Positions 17,401 to 25,361 of a DNA stretch of 64,000 bases are shown here, in pieces. Source of the stretch: Candidatus Melainabacteria bacterium (GTDB lineage: Bacteria > Cyanobacteriota > Vampirovibrionia > Gastranaerophilales > Gastranaerophilaceae); contig QHMG01000007.1 in assembly GCA_003258725.1 (NCBI GenBank), forward strand, positions 1 to 64,000, read 5' to 3'. The translations under genes and the position numbers were made by a program. Below the pieces are notes generated by a model. That model was not told where the DNA came from, did no database searches, and worked only from the letters and a program-made list of their open reading frames with translations. The first letter of the stretch is position 1, and every line of letters starts with the position of its first letter.

Positions 17401-18193
17401 GTTAAAAGGAGACATTCAAGAATCAGAAGTTATATTAGAAGAAACATTAAAACAATACAAAAATAACGATATAATGGACGCACAAGCGGTTACTATATGG
17501 AATTTGATAAGCGTTATCAATAGTATCTCTAGAAACCAATTAGAAGGCATTCAAGACGAATTGTTCCAAATCGTAACCTTTGTAAATAACAACAACGACC
17601 CATTAAGCAAAAACATCTTGAAACTGTTGCTAGGTAAGGTTCTTAAGGAAAAAGGCAAATTCAAACAAGCACTTGCAATTTACTCAGAACAAGTTTCATA
17701 CTTTGCGAAAGAAAAGAATGCTTTGGGCGTACTTATTGCGTGGTACTTCATTTCAGAGGTTACACTTCTTACTGCAGGACCTGAAAAGTCACTTGAATAC
17801 TCGCTTAAAGCCCTTGATATTGCGCAAAGTCCAAAGATTCAAAACTTCTATTTTATCACTCAATTCAATAAGATTATCGGCGAAGCGTACCTTGCATTAC
17901 AGGATTACGACTCAGCAAAAGCCTATATTGAAAGCGCAATTGGCATCGCACGCCAATTTGACTTGCTTGATACATTGTCTGAATTGTATTTCTTATACGG
18001 TAAATACTTACAAGAATTATCTACTATTCAGTCTGAATCCCAACGAGATTATGCGGTTAGCGCCTTCAAGATGTATGATAAAGCTGTAAATCTTGCGCAA
18101 ACACTACATAATAGCTTATTAGTAAGCACTGTAATGACCGCAAACACTGAATTACGACGCTACTGCCAAAAGAACGGCATTATTTTAAGATAG
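14459..18193 (+). CDS. Triple zinc-ribbon / STAND-type ATPase / TPR protein, 1244 aa
   Basis: Large putative signalling ATPase. Residues 3-70 carry twelve cysteines as three zinc ribbons (C3/C6/C17/C20, C28/C31/C42/C45, C53/C56/C67/C70). A basic Gln/Pro-rich linker with a coiled coil (about 190-235) follows. The AAA/STAND ATPase module begins at about 355, with Walker A GASGIGKN (379-386) and Walker B VFVFDN (Asp about 507). A winged-helix-like segment follows (about 600-720), and then helical TPR-like repeats to the end. Walker A ends in Lys-Asn in place of Lys-Ser/Thr, which may weaken magnesium binding. The domain order recalls ATPase modules attached to cyclases and LuxR regulators, but no cyclase or LuxR output is present. 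Confidence 0.85.
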   Translation: MICPRCKKQIPNGTINCPHCNVKIGTVCKHCGAYNLIYNKSCVECGTELVKFCPHCKSANFPNASACRKCGYSFKKSKQATNKRSGLEPPRQFVLPAISSKTPKRKKTKTVMAPMPKPVQNKNIINVNLPKHTPSDSPLIPEKEMLQGGQRMLSGNHSATKMSNASRLQSAKKKAIKKLKKKTATPENEVLQNQLNSLQSQLTGLQEQLSTLPQQLNAMKLQQQEIKAEETKIEEEQQEIIKEKPKSNQKSVLPKSKAPQQTNKKVQRPINGVTPQMRNSNLRKGVLPLKSNILPNRHNVIPNPRKVTQPKNILSEAANRQFRITEPKANEEQHQVKPHAMNTGNEMSYSPNLFTQQSAKNILVNTLLNTSVKVISLSGASGIGKNIVLRATIEELKDNQFVWLIGKATPLSQITPCGLFQDILLTFFNVPNFCINTAKLKKDSLKFFKTEFPSLKIDEIDDLVNFLYPEKSAYYETIFKNKARTFSILRKVFETISSRMQTVFVFDNFEHVDNMSYEFLKTLINGETGLQNTKFILTYNEPRSAKTYLFDKSLMEEQYADISLIAFNDSQTDTFINQYNPLFIGTSQALRDTIHKQTEGNPAYIEQILNLVTDSSRNYISFSLPDSFDAVVKRRLDILKNENVLVYELLIAAAVLGLKFYPVVLNQLFKVDDKEFVALFSSLLDLNYITPVNESAYEFKSTRLWKSILEIARKDKNFMTVNEKLFVILSGFTLSSHSSLALLATNLKENLSALNAWSEVVRQTAAIGDENIYIMAQKYSLVLVDKLQGVNSSLIKNNIYERLGKVMSFGNPKAAIEYLPRVIEHVRKLDDNLKEFELTGYLAQCCHKVGNHFGVIECIDSAVANVDQTYDLEIAMLKSRKLNSLLTIGNLGEVVSLVDAEILPIFEQNLDTTRAHKNIKIEDLFEAWLETYLILANALVLQGDNRSIGVVSTIFEIIEKNHIQNDLYICKVKLTLALANTLKGDIQESEVILEETLKQYKNNDIMDAQAVTIWNLISVINSISRNQLEGIQDELFQIVTFVNNNNDPLSKNILKLLLGKVLKEKGKFKQALAIYSEQVSYFAKEKNALGVLIAWYFISEVTLLTAGPEKSLEYSLKALDIAQSPKIQNFYFITQFNKIIGEAYLALQDYDSAKAYIESAIGIARQFDLLDTLSELYFLYGKYLQELSTIQSESQRDYAVSAFKMYDKAVNLAQTLHNSLLVSTVMTANTELRRYCQKNGIILR

Positions 18194-18223
18194 TCTAATA
18201 TTCAATTCTAGCCTACAATACAC

Positions 18224-18246
18224 AATTATAAGACTGTCTTATAATT
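18224..18246. terminator. Perfect 23-bp inverted repeat after the STAND ATPase gene
   Basis: AATTATAAGAC-T-GTCTTATAATT followed by TATTATTA. It lies 31 bp after the stop at 18193. As RNA it can fold with a 5-base loop and would be a weak terminator; as DNA it could be a dimer binding site. Confidence 0.45.
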
Positions 18247-18324
18247 TATTATTACTGTCAAAACAGCTTTTTTCAAGTCAAATATCAATTACAGAGTGAC
18301 TTTAACTAGGGCTTGTAGGTCATA

Positions 18325-18356
18325 CACGTACGTAAAAATACGTACGTATTAATACG
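18325..18356. promoter_or_regulatory. Cluster of ACGTACGTA palindromes
   Basis: ACGTACGTA occurs at 18326-18334 and again at 18340-18348, exactly 14 bp apart, and the second runs into the palindrome CGTATTAATACG (18345-18356). CG-rich steps stand out in this AT-rich spacer. No gene reads from here except the convergent ends on both sides. Confidence 0.4.
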
Positions 18357-18377
18357 GACAAAATTCAAATTGGAATA

Positions 18378-18411
18378 AAAAACGACTTACTCTTTTGAGT
18401 AAGTCGTTTTT
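18378..18411. terminator. Terminator of the FxG operon 18448-19622
   Basis: AAAACGACTTACTC-TTTT-GAGTAAGTCGTTTT, a 14-bp perfect stem with flanking A and T runs. Confidence 0.88.
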
Positions 18412-18447
18412 AGTTAGTTACTTTAAAGTTTTTATTTAAAATTATGC

Positions 18448-19020
18448 TTAAGCTTTTGCAGCTTTTGCAGCATCTTTTTTGTCTAAGTAATCAGTTAATT
18501 TAGCACCTAATTTGTTAGCTACTGGAGTAACTGCTACTGGAGAGATGTATCTGTTGATTGAAGAACATACTACTAAGTCGATTGCAGCTTTAGCACCTGT
18601 TTTCAATGTGTCAACTTTCTTAGCGTCATAACCACGTTTTGCTACGGCTTCGCCAAATTTACCACAGATATTTTTAGAAACTTTGTTCAAAGCACCGATT
18701 GCTGTGTAAGTAATAGCTGTTGAAACTGCGAATGTTAATGCTTGGTTAATAGCCATTGTGATACGTTCGTTTTTAGATTTCTTTTTATCTGTTAAGTTTT
18801 TGTAGATGTATAAACCTGTTGTAACTGCTGAACTTGCTGTTGATAAGTGAGCCATCAAGTTTGGTGAATCACCAATTTTTTCCATACCTTTTACGAAAGC
18901 ATCTGTATTACCAACTTTTCCTAATCCAGTTGCAACGGCATTTGTCATTTTATCCATTGCGCCTGTGAATTTTACGTTTTGTGCTTTTGGAGCTACACTA
19001 TTAATTGCTGATACGTTCAT
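18448..19020 (-). CDS. FxG-motif protein, 190 aa
   Basis: Function unknown. The N-terminus contains APKAQNVKFTGAM (FxG at 18-20). The body is Ala/Gly/Thr-rich and mostly helical, with two moderately hydrophobic segments (about 62-75 TTGLYIYKNL and 88-110 ALTFAVSTAITYTAIGAL) that could be membrane-associated, and an Ala-rich C-terminus. It overlaps the stop of the upstream FxG gene by one base, so the two are translationally coupled and probably partners. No homology to named families is recognisable. The similar layout of the partner (hydrophobic central segments, basic C-terminus) suggests distant paralogy. Confidence 0.8.
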   Translation of the reverse strand: MNVSAINSVAPKAQNVKFTGAMDKMTNAVATGLGKVGNTDAFVKGMEKIGDSPNLMAHLSTASSAVTTGLYIYKNLTDKKKSKNERITMAINQALTFAVSTAITYTAIGALNKVSKNICGKFGEAVAKRGYDAKKVDTLKTGAKAAIDLVVCSSINRYISPVAVTPVANKLGAKLTDYLDKKDAAKAAKA

Positions 19021-19622
19021 TATTTTGTACCTCCTTTGAAGCTATCTAAAACGGGACGTTGAGATTCTTGAGCTTGAGCAACTACTGGAGCTTGTTGAGC
19101 TGGTGCAGGAGCTGCATCTTTTTTCTTACCGAATAATGCTTTGTTTACATATCCTGATAATTTAGATGTTAACAACGCTCTTGGAACTGCTAACAAGATG
19201 TCAGGACCGAATGATAATACTTTGTTTACATTCTTTTCTAATGTTGGATTAGCTTTCATTTTTTCAGATAATTTTGGTAAATACTTATCTGTATTACCCA
19301 TTACCTTTTTCAAACCTGCTGAGATTGGTTTCATAACTGTAGATGTAATTGCGAAACCAATTACTGCTGATGCAATAGCGTGAGCTGCTGCATTACCTTT
19401 GTTCTTTTGTTCTTGTTCGTTTTTAGCAGGCAATGCCATAATTGTCAAAGGACGCAAGACACCTGCCATAACTAATGATGAAGCTGCGTTAAATGTTGCA
19501 GAGTTTGAACCTGCAAATTCAGCAACTTTTTCAAATGCTTTTGAGCCAACTACTGTATCAACCACGCCTGTAAATTGCGGTTGAGCGGCTTTTTGCATTG
19601 CTCCTACTGGATTAATTGCCAT
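19020..19622 (-). CDS. FxG-motif protein, 200 aa
   Basis: Function unknown. Begins MAINPVGAMQKAAQPQFTGV (FxG at 17-19). Two hydrophobic, small-residue-rich segments (about 48-66 and 84-102) could be membrane helices. The C-terminus is Ala/Pro/Gln-rich (residues about 170-188, APAPAQQAPVVAQAQ), looking like a flexible tail. AAGGAA precedes the ATG. First gene of a two-gene operon with 18448-19020. The promoter carries the direct-repeat box found in front of other FxG genes. Confidence 0.8.
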   Translation of the reverse strand: MAINPVGAMQKAAQPQFTGVVDTVVGSKAFEKVAEFAGSNSATFNAASSLVMAGVLRPLTIMALPAKNEQEQKNKGNAAAHAIASAVIGFAITSTVMKPISAGLKKVMGNTDKYLPKLSEKMKANPTLEKNVNKVLSFGPDILLAVPRALLTSKLSGYVNKALFGKKKDAAPAPAQQAPVVAQAQESQRPVLDSFKGGTK

Positions 19623-19655
19623 AATAGATACATTCCTTTATTTCACTAACACAAC

Positions 19656-19721
19656 TATATAAAGTATCAAAGTAAAAAAAAGTTGCTAGTTGAGTTACAT
19701 GTTTGTAAACAAAAGTTTACA
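19656..19721 (-). promoter_or_regulatory. Box and GCAA/TATATA promoter of the FxG operon 18448-19622
   Basis: Minus strand: TGTAAA-CTTT-TGTTTA (19706-19721), 19 bp, GCAACTTTTTT, 10 bp, ACTTTATATAG (TATATA at 19656-19661). An extra TGTAAC lies between box and promoter. Confidence 0.65.
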
Positions 19722-19728
19722 ATTAAGT

Positions 19729-22026
19729 CTAATCAACATCTATAGGCTCTTTTAAGATTCCATCTATTGCTTCACGAGCAATAAAGACAAGCGCTTCTGG
19801 AATATTATCAATTGTACAAAGTTGCCTTAGCACATCGACTGTACGCTTGAATACACGCACAATATCGCCTTCTCCGATATCAACCTCATCAATAATTGAT
19901 TGCCATTCTGCACCGTTTACCCACATTTCAATTAATGGTGCATAGAAAGAGTTGATATACATAGGTTCATCAACATTGTTATTCTTTTGAACCTTGTCCA
20001 CCTTACGTCTTATATCTCTAATCTTGTTCAAAGTCTTTCTAACTTTAGGTGATAGAGGAATTTGCGCATAATTATCAAAGCGCATGTCCTCAGTTGTTAC
20101 AGAACAAATAACCGCTGAAAGTTCTGCTGGAGTAAGTTCTTCAAGAACTCCTGAGAAAATAATTTCTGCTAAATATAATTCATTTTCAGAGCGAATTTGA
20201 GAGACTGTAATGCCACGTTCTGTTGGGTAATCGTCTACAATATACCCCATGTCAATTAATGCGCCTCTATGACTCATAAACTTGTTCCAAAAAACATCTT
20301 TTTGAACCTCTATATCCTTTTCAAGTTTACGTTGTTTTGCAATATAGCGTTCTAAAACTTCAATATCTTTAATATGTTTTTTATATAATTTACATCTATC
20401 ACATGTAAATTCTTGCATACGATGCAACAAATCTTTTGTAGTCTTTTCAAAAGCTAAAAAGCCTTCATCAAGTCCACGTTTTTTATGTTTTTCTTGTTTT
20501 CTTATAGTTTTACAAGTTTGCCTATTTGCGACATACATGTTTTTAACCTTGTTATATTCAAGTAAATCAGCATTCGTCAAGCCACAATAACATTTAAAAG
20601 AATTCAATTCATCAATAGTTTCTTGATTTTTTTCCTTTTGTAACAACAATGGCGCAAGTCTTGTATTTGATGAAAAATAGCCAAAACTCTTTAAAATAAG
20701 TTGTTTAGCTTCATCTAAGTTAAATCTTTGAAGAAGGTTTAGAACCATAGAATAACGTGGTGAAAATCTACTTTCAAGGTCATTTGCTGGTGACAACACC
20801 AAATCTGCAACATCTTGAGGTGATTGATAAGGTGTACCAACTATTGTTACATATCCAACTTCGTCCATACCTCTACGACCTGCACGACCTGACATTTGCA
20901 AAAATTCACTTGCGGTTAATTGTCTATGCCCTGCATCTGTTCTTTTTGAAATAGAAGAAATTACAGTTGAGCGAGCTGGCATGTTAATCCCTGCGGCAAG
21001 TGTTTCAGTTGCAAAAACAACTTTTATTAACCCTTTTTGAAAAAGTTTTTCAACAAGCACCTTCCAACCTGGAAGTAAACCCGCATGGTGAGATGCAACA
21101 CCGCACATCAAGAAATCTATATGCTTATTTTTAGCCAAATAGTAATTCTCAGCAATGTATTCATCTACGATTTCTTTAATTTGTTCCTGTTCTTCTTTCG
21201 TTACAAGGCACAAATTAGCACATCTCTCCATTTGTTCATCGCATTTTTTACGAGAGAAAGTAAAATAAATTGCAGGAAGCATGTCTTGTTCTGCCAAATT
21301 GCGTACAACATTTTTTACAGGACTTTGAGCCTTTTTATTACGATTACGTCCAAACGGTCTTGGCTCAGGTTTAATCTTATTATTTAACGCACCTGATGGA
21401 GTTAAAAGTGGCAACAATTTATAAGGTTGCGAGCTGTCGTAATAGTAAAATCTAAGTGGAACTGGTCTAAAATCAGTATTAACCAATTCACAAGTCGGAT
21501 GAACAGAATTAATCCAAGCAGTAAGTTGTTCACAATTAGCAACTGTTGCCGAAAGTGCAACTATTTGCACATTTGTAGGACAATAAATAATACTTTCTTC
21601 CCAAACTGTACCTCTGTCCTCGTCATTCATATAGTGAACTTCGTCAAGAACTACATATTTAACATCTTTCAAGTTATCAGCAACTGAGCCTAAATTTGTA
21701 CCATAAAGCATGTTTCTGAAAACTTCTGTTGTCATAATAACAATTTGAGCGTTACGGTTAATAGAAGTATCCCCCGTAAGCAAACCTACTTTATCATAGC
21801 CATATTTTTCTCCAAAATCGTTATATTTTTGATTTGAAAGAGCCTTCAATGGTGTTGTGTAAAAAATTCTAGTGCCTTCTTCTAATGCTCTATGAATTGC
21901 GTGTTGAGCAATTACCGTTTTACCAGCACCTGTTGGCGCACAAACAACAACACTTTTACCTTCGTTAATTATATTGCATGCTTCTTTTTGAAAATCGTCT
22001 AATTCAAATGGAAATCCGTATGACAT
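19729..22026 (-). CDS. Ski2/Mtr4-type DEVH-box RNA helicase, 765 aa
   Basis: Superfamily 2 helicase of the Ski2-like group, thought to unwind structured RNA. Motif I is APTGAGKT (30-37), motif II DEVH (128-131), motif III SAT (159-161), and motif VI QMSGRAGRRG. A cysteine pair CDRCKLYKKH in the middle and a C-terminal DSHCT-like region (SAVICSVTTEDMRFDN onward) complete the family pattern. The ATG at 22026 is chosen; a TTG nine codons upstream is in frame but AGGAG precedes the ATG by 11 bases. Transcribed alone on the minus strand. Bacterial members occur in cyanobacteria and actinobacteria; the RNA substrate here is unknown. Confidence 0.9.
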   Translation of the reverse strand: MSYGFPFELDDFQKEACNIINEGKSVVVCAPTGAGKTVIAQHAIHRALEEGTRIFYTTPLKALSNQKYNDFGEKYGYDKVGLLTGDTSINRNAQIVIMTTEVFRNMLYGTNLGSVADNLKDVKYVVLDEVHYMNDEDRGTVWEESIIYCPTNVQIVALSATVANCEQLTAWINSVHPTCELVNTDFRPVPLRFYYYDSSQPYKLLPLLTPSGALNNKIKPEPRPFGRNRNKKAQSPVKNVVRNLAEQDMLPAIYFTFSRKKCDEQMERCANLCLVTKEEQEQIKEIVDEYIAENYYLAKNKHIDFLMCGVASHHAGLLPGWKVLVEKLFQKGLIKVVFATETLAAGINMPARSTVISSISKRTDAGHRQLTASEFLQMSGRAGRRGMDEVGYVTIVGTPYQSPQDVADLVLSPANDLESRFSPRYSMVLNLLQRFNLDEAKQLILKSFGYFSSNTRLAPLLLQKEKNQETIDELNSFKCYCGLTNADLLEYNKVKNMYVANRQTCKTIRKQEKHKKRGLDEGFLAFEKTTKDLLHRMQEFTCDRCKLYKKHIKDIEVLERYIAKQRKLEKDIEVQKDVFWNKFMSHRGALIDMGYIVDDYPTERGITVSQIRSENELYLAEIIFSGVLEELTPAELSAVICSVTTEDMRFDNYAQIPLSPKVRKTLNKIRDIRRKVDKVQKNNNVDEPMYINSFYAPLIEMWVNGAEWQSIIDEVDIGEGDIVRVFKRTVDVLRQLCTIDNIPEALVFIAREAIDGILKEPIDVD

Positions 22027-22132
22027 TTTTAATACTTCTCCTATTCCTAACAAAAGAATATCAGATTTTTTTAAGTGTGGCTGATTTATAAAGGATTATT
22101 TACAATTTATGAGGTTATATAAGAGGATAAAA

Positions 22133-22170
22133 TCATTAATGTCAGGCGATGCCTGACCTACTAATGAAAA
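22133..22170. repeat. REP-like hairpin element
   Basis: The perfect hairpin GTCAGGC-GAT-GCCTGAC (22141-22157) sits in an intergenic spacer with CATTAAT to the left and CTACTAATG to the right. Small GC-rich hairpins of this kind recur as repetitive extragenic palindromes in many genomes. Only one copy was seen here, so the repeat status is inferred. Confidence 0.4.
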
Positions 22171-22217
22171 TATCATAGATACCCCAACAAAACGATTATC
22201 AATTGGTTACTAATAAT

Positions 22218-22248
22218 AACGGCGGTTGAGTAAAACTCAACCGCCGTT
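22218..22248. terminator. Terminator after serS
   Basis: AACGGCGGTTGAG-TAAAA-CTCAACCGCCGTT, a 13-bp perfect GC-rich stem, 19 bp after the serS stop on the minus strand. The T-run on that side is poor (ATTATTA). Confidence 0.75.
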
Positions 22249-22266
22249 AAAAATTTAACCTTTACA

Positions 22267-23532
22267 TTAGATTTTATCAAATCCTGTGTATTTTCTTAAA
22301 ACTTCTGGAACAATAATTGTACCGTCTGCTTGTTGGAAGTTTTCAATAATTGCAGCAACTGTTCTGCCAACTGCAAGACCTGAGCCGTTAATAGTATGAA
22401 CAAATCTAGTTCTGCCGGTTGCTTTTTCTTTGTATCTGATATTTGCACGACGTGCTTGATAATCACCAAAGTTAGAACAACTTGAAATTTCTTTATATGC
22501 ATTATAAGAAGGCATCCATACTTCTAAGTCCCAACATTTGTTTGCAGAGAAACCAATATCGCCAGTTGATAAAGCAACACGTCTAAACGGAAGATTCAAT
22601 TTCTTCAACATGTCTTCTGCATCTTCTGTTAATTTTTCATGTTCATCTTTTGATGTTTCTGGAGTACATAATTTAACCATTTCAACTTTATTGAATTGGT
22701 GAACTCTGATTAAACCTCTAGTATCTTTACCTGCTGAACCTGCTTCACGTCTAAAACAAGGAGTGTATGCAGTCATATATTTTGGTAAATCATCTTCTGA
22801 TAAAATTTCGTTTTGATAAATGTTTGTTACAGGAACTTCCGCTGTTGGAATTAAGTATAAATCTTCATCTACGCATTTGTACATATCTTCTTTAAATTTT
22901 GGTAATTGACCTGTACCTGTCATTGTAGCTGAATTACACATGAAAGGTGGAAGAATTTCTTCATATCCTTGATGTTCGGTGTGTTCATCTAAGAAAAAGT
23001 TGATAACGGCACGTTCTAATTTTGCACCTTTACCTCTGTACAAGGTGAATCTTGATTGAGAGATTTTTACCCCACGTTCAAAATCTACAAGATTTTTTTC
23101 TTCACATAAATCCCAGTGTGCTTTAAATTCAAAGTCAAATTTTGTAGGTTCGCCCCATCTTGAAACTTCTACATTGTCAGCATCAGATGCTCCGATTGGA
23201 GTTGTTTCGTCTGGAATATTTGGTGTATATAACAACAAATTGCGTTGTTTTTCGTCTAACTCAACTTGTTTTTCTTCAAGAGCTTTAATCTCATCGCCTA
23301 ATTTACGCACATCTTCTTGAATAGCATCTGTGTTTTCGCCATTCTTTTTCATCATACCGATTTTTTGAGATTCATTTTTTCTCTTTGCACGTAATTCATC
23401 TGCTTGAGTTTGTATTTGACGTCTTTCTTCATCAACCGCTAAAACTGCGTCAATAGATAAATCAGGGTTACGTCTTTTTAATAATTCATTTACTTTTTCT
23501 GGATTTTCTCTGATTAATTTAATGTCTAACAT
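22267..23532 (-). CDS. serS: Seryl-tRNA synthetase SerS, 421 aa
   Basis: Charges tRNA-Ser with serine in the cytoplasm. The start is MLDIKLIREN at 23532; upstream in-frame codons lack a ribosome site, whereas GAAGG/AGG lies just before this ATG, and SerS proteins begin this way. The N-terminal helical hairpin that holds the tRNA long arm spans about 27-110. The class II catalytic core follows, with PTAEVPVTN, the motif 2 arginine FRREAGSAGKDTRG and motif 3 NGSGLAVGRTVAAI near the end. Length is normal. It stands alone, with a terminator downstream. Confidence 0.97.
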   Translation of the reverse strand: MLDIKLIRENPEKVNELLKRRNPDLSIDAVLAVDEERRQIQTQADELRAKRKNESQKIGMMKKNGENTDAIQEDVRKLGDEIKALEEKQVELDEKQRNLLLYTPNIPDETTPIGASDADNVEVSRWGEPTKFDFEFKAHWDLCEEKNLVDFERGVKISQSRFTLYRGKGAKLERAVINFFLDEHTEHQGYEEILPPFMCNSATMTGTGQLPKFKEDMYKCVDEDLYLIPTAEVPVTNIYQNEILSEDDLPKYMTAYTPCFRREAGSAGKDTRGLIRVHQFNKVEMVKLCTPETSKDEHEKLTEDAEDMLKKLNLPFRRVALSTGDIGFSANKCWDLEVWMPSYNAYKEISSCSNFGDYQARRANIRYKEKATGRTRFVHTINGSGLAVGRTVAAIIENFQQADGTIIVPEVLRKYTGFDKI

Positions 23533-23756
23533 TCCTAACCTTCTTTCTTTATAATAATAATATATATAAAATACTTTTCTTACAACTATATATAAAGAAA
23601 AATGAAAAACTACTCTATATAGATGTAGTGAAAACATGCACAAAATTGTAATATTAATTTATCTTGGAAAAGTAATAAGTAAAACATACTCTGTTTGGTT
23701 GATAACAAACATGGATTTCACATGGATAATAGAGATGTACTTGGGAGATAGGTAAT

Positions 23757-24137
23757 ATGATTCACGGAATAAATAACGAAAATAACGAACAAATGATTAA
23801 CGCTAGACTTAATGGTCAAAGCGGTGTTTCAAGTGTTGTTACTAATCCGATTGGAAATAAAAATCCCTACAACAAAGAAACTAAGTTTAACTTAATTGAT
23901 GTAAGCGATATCTCTCAAGATGCTGTTAAAATATTTCAACGAGAACAAGATGTAAAAGAATTTACTAAATTGGCTCTTGCTGGCATGAACGATGAAGAAA
24001 CTTACAACCAACAAGTAGAAGAATTGTTTGCAAAAGGTGTAGTTAACCCATTTATGGTTGATGATACCGAAACTTTAGCGCAAGATTTGGCTAATAACGA
24101 AGAATTTTTGAAAGATATAGATTTTAGCATGTTATAA
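23757..24137 (+). CDS. Hypothetical acidic protein, 126 aa
   Basis: Not recognised. An acidic, soluble protein: Asn-rich N-terminus (MIHGINNENNEQMIN) with a flexible first 45 residues, then helical segments (ISQDAVKIFQREQDVKEFTKLAL and ETYNQQVEELFAKG). GGGAGATAGGT precedes the ATG. It lies 12 bp before a TPR protein gene, so the two may be co-transcribed. The layout (disordered start, amphipathic helices) would suit a small regulator or chaperone-bound protein, but nothing identifies it. Confidence 0.7.
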   Translation: MIHGINNENNEQMINARLNGQSGVSSVVTNPIGNKNPYNKETKFNLIDVSDISQDAVKIFQREQDVKEFTKLALAGMNDEETYNQQVEELFAKGVVNPFMVDDTETLAQDLANNEEFLKDIDFSML

Positions 24138-24149
24138 TCTTTTTAGATT

Positions 24150-25361
24150 ATGGATAATTTGGAAGCTGAATCACATATCATAAATAATAACGAAGATACG
24201 CAAGGCGATTTGGCGCAAATTGCGGAAAAACTTTACGCTGAAAAAGATTACGAAAAAGCCCTGAAAATGTATACAGAAGCTCTTTTGTATACAACAAATT
24301 CTGATTTGTATGTAAAAATGGGCAACTGTCTTGATAAACTAGGCAAAAGCGATACCGCTATTGAATATTGGCAAAAAGCTATTGATATTGATTCATCTAA
24401 TTCAGACGCATTTATTAACTTAGGTAATCATTATTACACTAAAAATAAAATAGAAATGGCTATCTCAAATTGGATGGCTGCTCTTGTTTCAATGCCGGAA
24501 GAACCTACGGCAAATCTTAATCTGGCGGTTGCTTACACCCTAAAAAAAATGACTATAAATGCGTTTAAGTATTACAACAGATATCTTAAATACGCACAAG
24601 ACAAAACTAGCGAGAAATATAAAGAAATTCAACATCAAATTGAACGCAATAAAAAACTAGCAAATGATTATTTGAAGCTAGGTGTTCAATATCAAGCTAG
24701 TAAGGATAAACTTTCAGCCCTAAAATGTTACAAAAGAGCTGGACAATATTATCCAAACTTTTCAAAAATTCATTTGAACATTGGTTCTTTATATTTTGCT
24801 GACCAAAATTACGAAGAAGCCGCTAAATATTGGACTAAAGCAATGTATTTAGATCCAACTTATCCAAAAACAATTTCAAATTTGGCAATTTGCCATGACA
24901 TGTTAAAACAATTTGACTATGCATATTGCTATTACACTATTTTTGCTTCATTTATAATTAATCAACCGGCAGAATATAGCAAAGTTGTGACAAGATGTCA
25001 CAAAATAAAGCCATATTTAAACGATAATCCATTATTGGCAGAAAATCATATTATTGCTGCAAAAAAAGCATTTGCTAATTGCGATTACGACAGAGCGATT
25101 AGTGAATTTAAAAATTATATTATTTTGAAGCCTCAAGAACAAGATGTTTATTTTGAAATGGTCAAAAAACTTGAACAATACTTAAATCCAGAGCGCACAA
25201 TGATTAATATCTGTAACGATAAAGGTATTAAGCTAATGGGTCAACACAAATTTAAAGAAGCTCAAAAATATTTTGCAAGAATTCTAGTTCTGGCAGATAG
25301 CGGAACTCCAGATTATGCAAACGCAAGAAGAAAATTCGGAATATGCTTACAAAACTCTTAA
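24150..25361 (+). CDS. TPR-repeat protein, 403 aa
   Basis: Scaffold-type protein built of tetratricopeptide repeats. Clear repeats run from about residue 18 (AEKLYAEKDYEKALKMYTEAL) to about 140, and again from about 175 (DYLKLGVQYQASKDKLSALKCYKRAG) to about 275. A helical C-terminus (about 305-400) holds further degenerate repeats. There is no signal peptide or membrane helix, so it is cytoplasmic. There is no obvious ribosome site; a TATAAT sits 11 bp before the ATG, inside the end of the upstream gene. The 3' end overlaps the YkgJ-type gene by 19 bp. The partner protein is unknown. Confidence 0.88.
   Translation: MDNLEAESHIINNNEDTQGDLAQIAEKLYAEKDYEKALKMYTEALLYTTNSDLYVKMGNCLDKLGKSDTAIEYWQKAIDIDSSNSDAFINLGNHYYTKNKIEMAISNWMAALVSMPEEPTANLNLAVAYTLKKMTINAFKYYNRYLKYAQDKTSEKYKEIQHQIERNKKLANDYLKLGVQYQASKDKLSALKCYKRAGQYYPNFSKIHLNIGSLYFADQNYEEAAKYWTKAMYLDPTYPKTISNLAICHDMLKQFDYAYCYYTIFASFIINQPAEYSKVVTRCHKIKPYLNDNPLLAENHIIAAKKAFANCDYDRAISEFKNYIILKPQEQDVYFEMVKKLEQYLNPERTMINICNDKGIKLMGQHKFKEAQKYFARILVLADSGTPDYANARRKFGICLQNS

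Noticed and set aside
23533..23643. 37-residue N-terminal extension of SerS
   Set aside because: Hydrophobic and Tyr-rich, unlike any SerS, with the ribosome site located after it.
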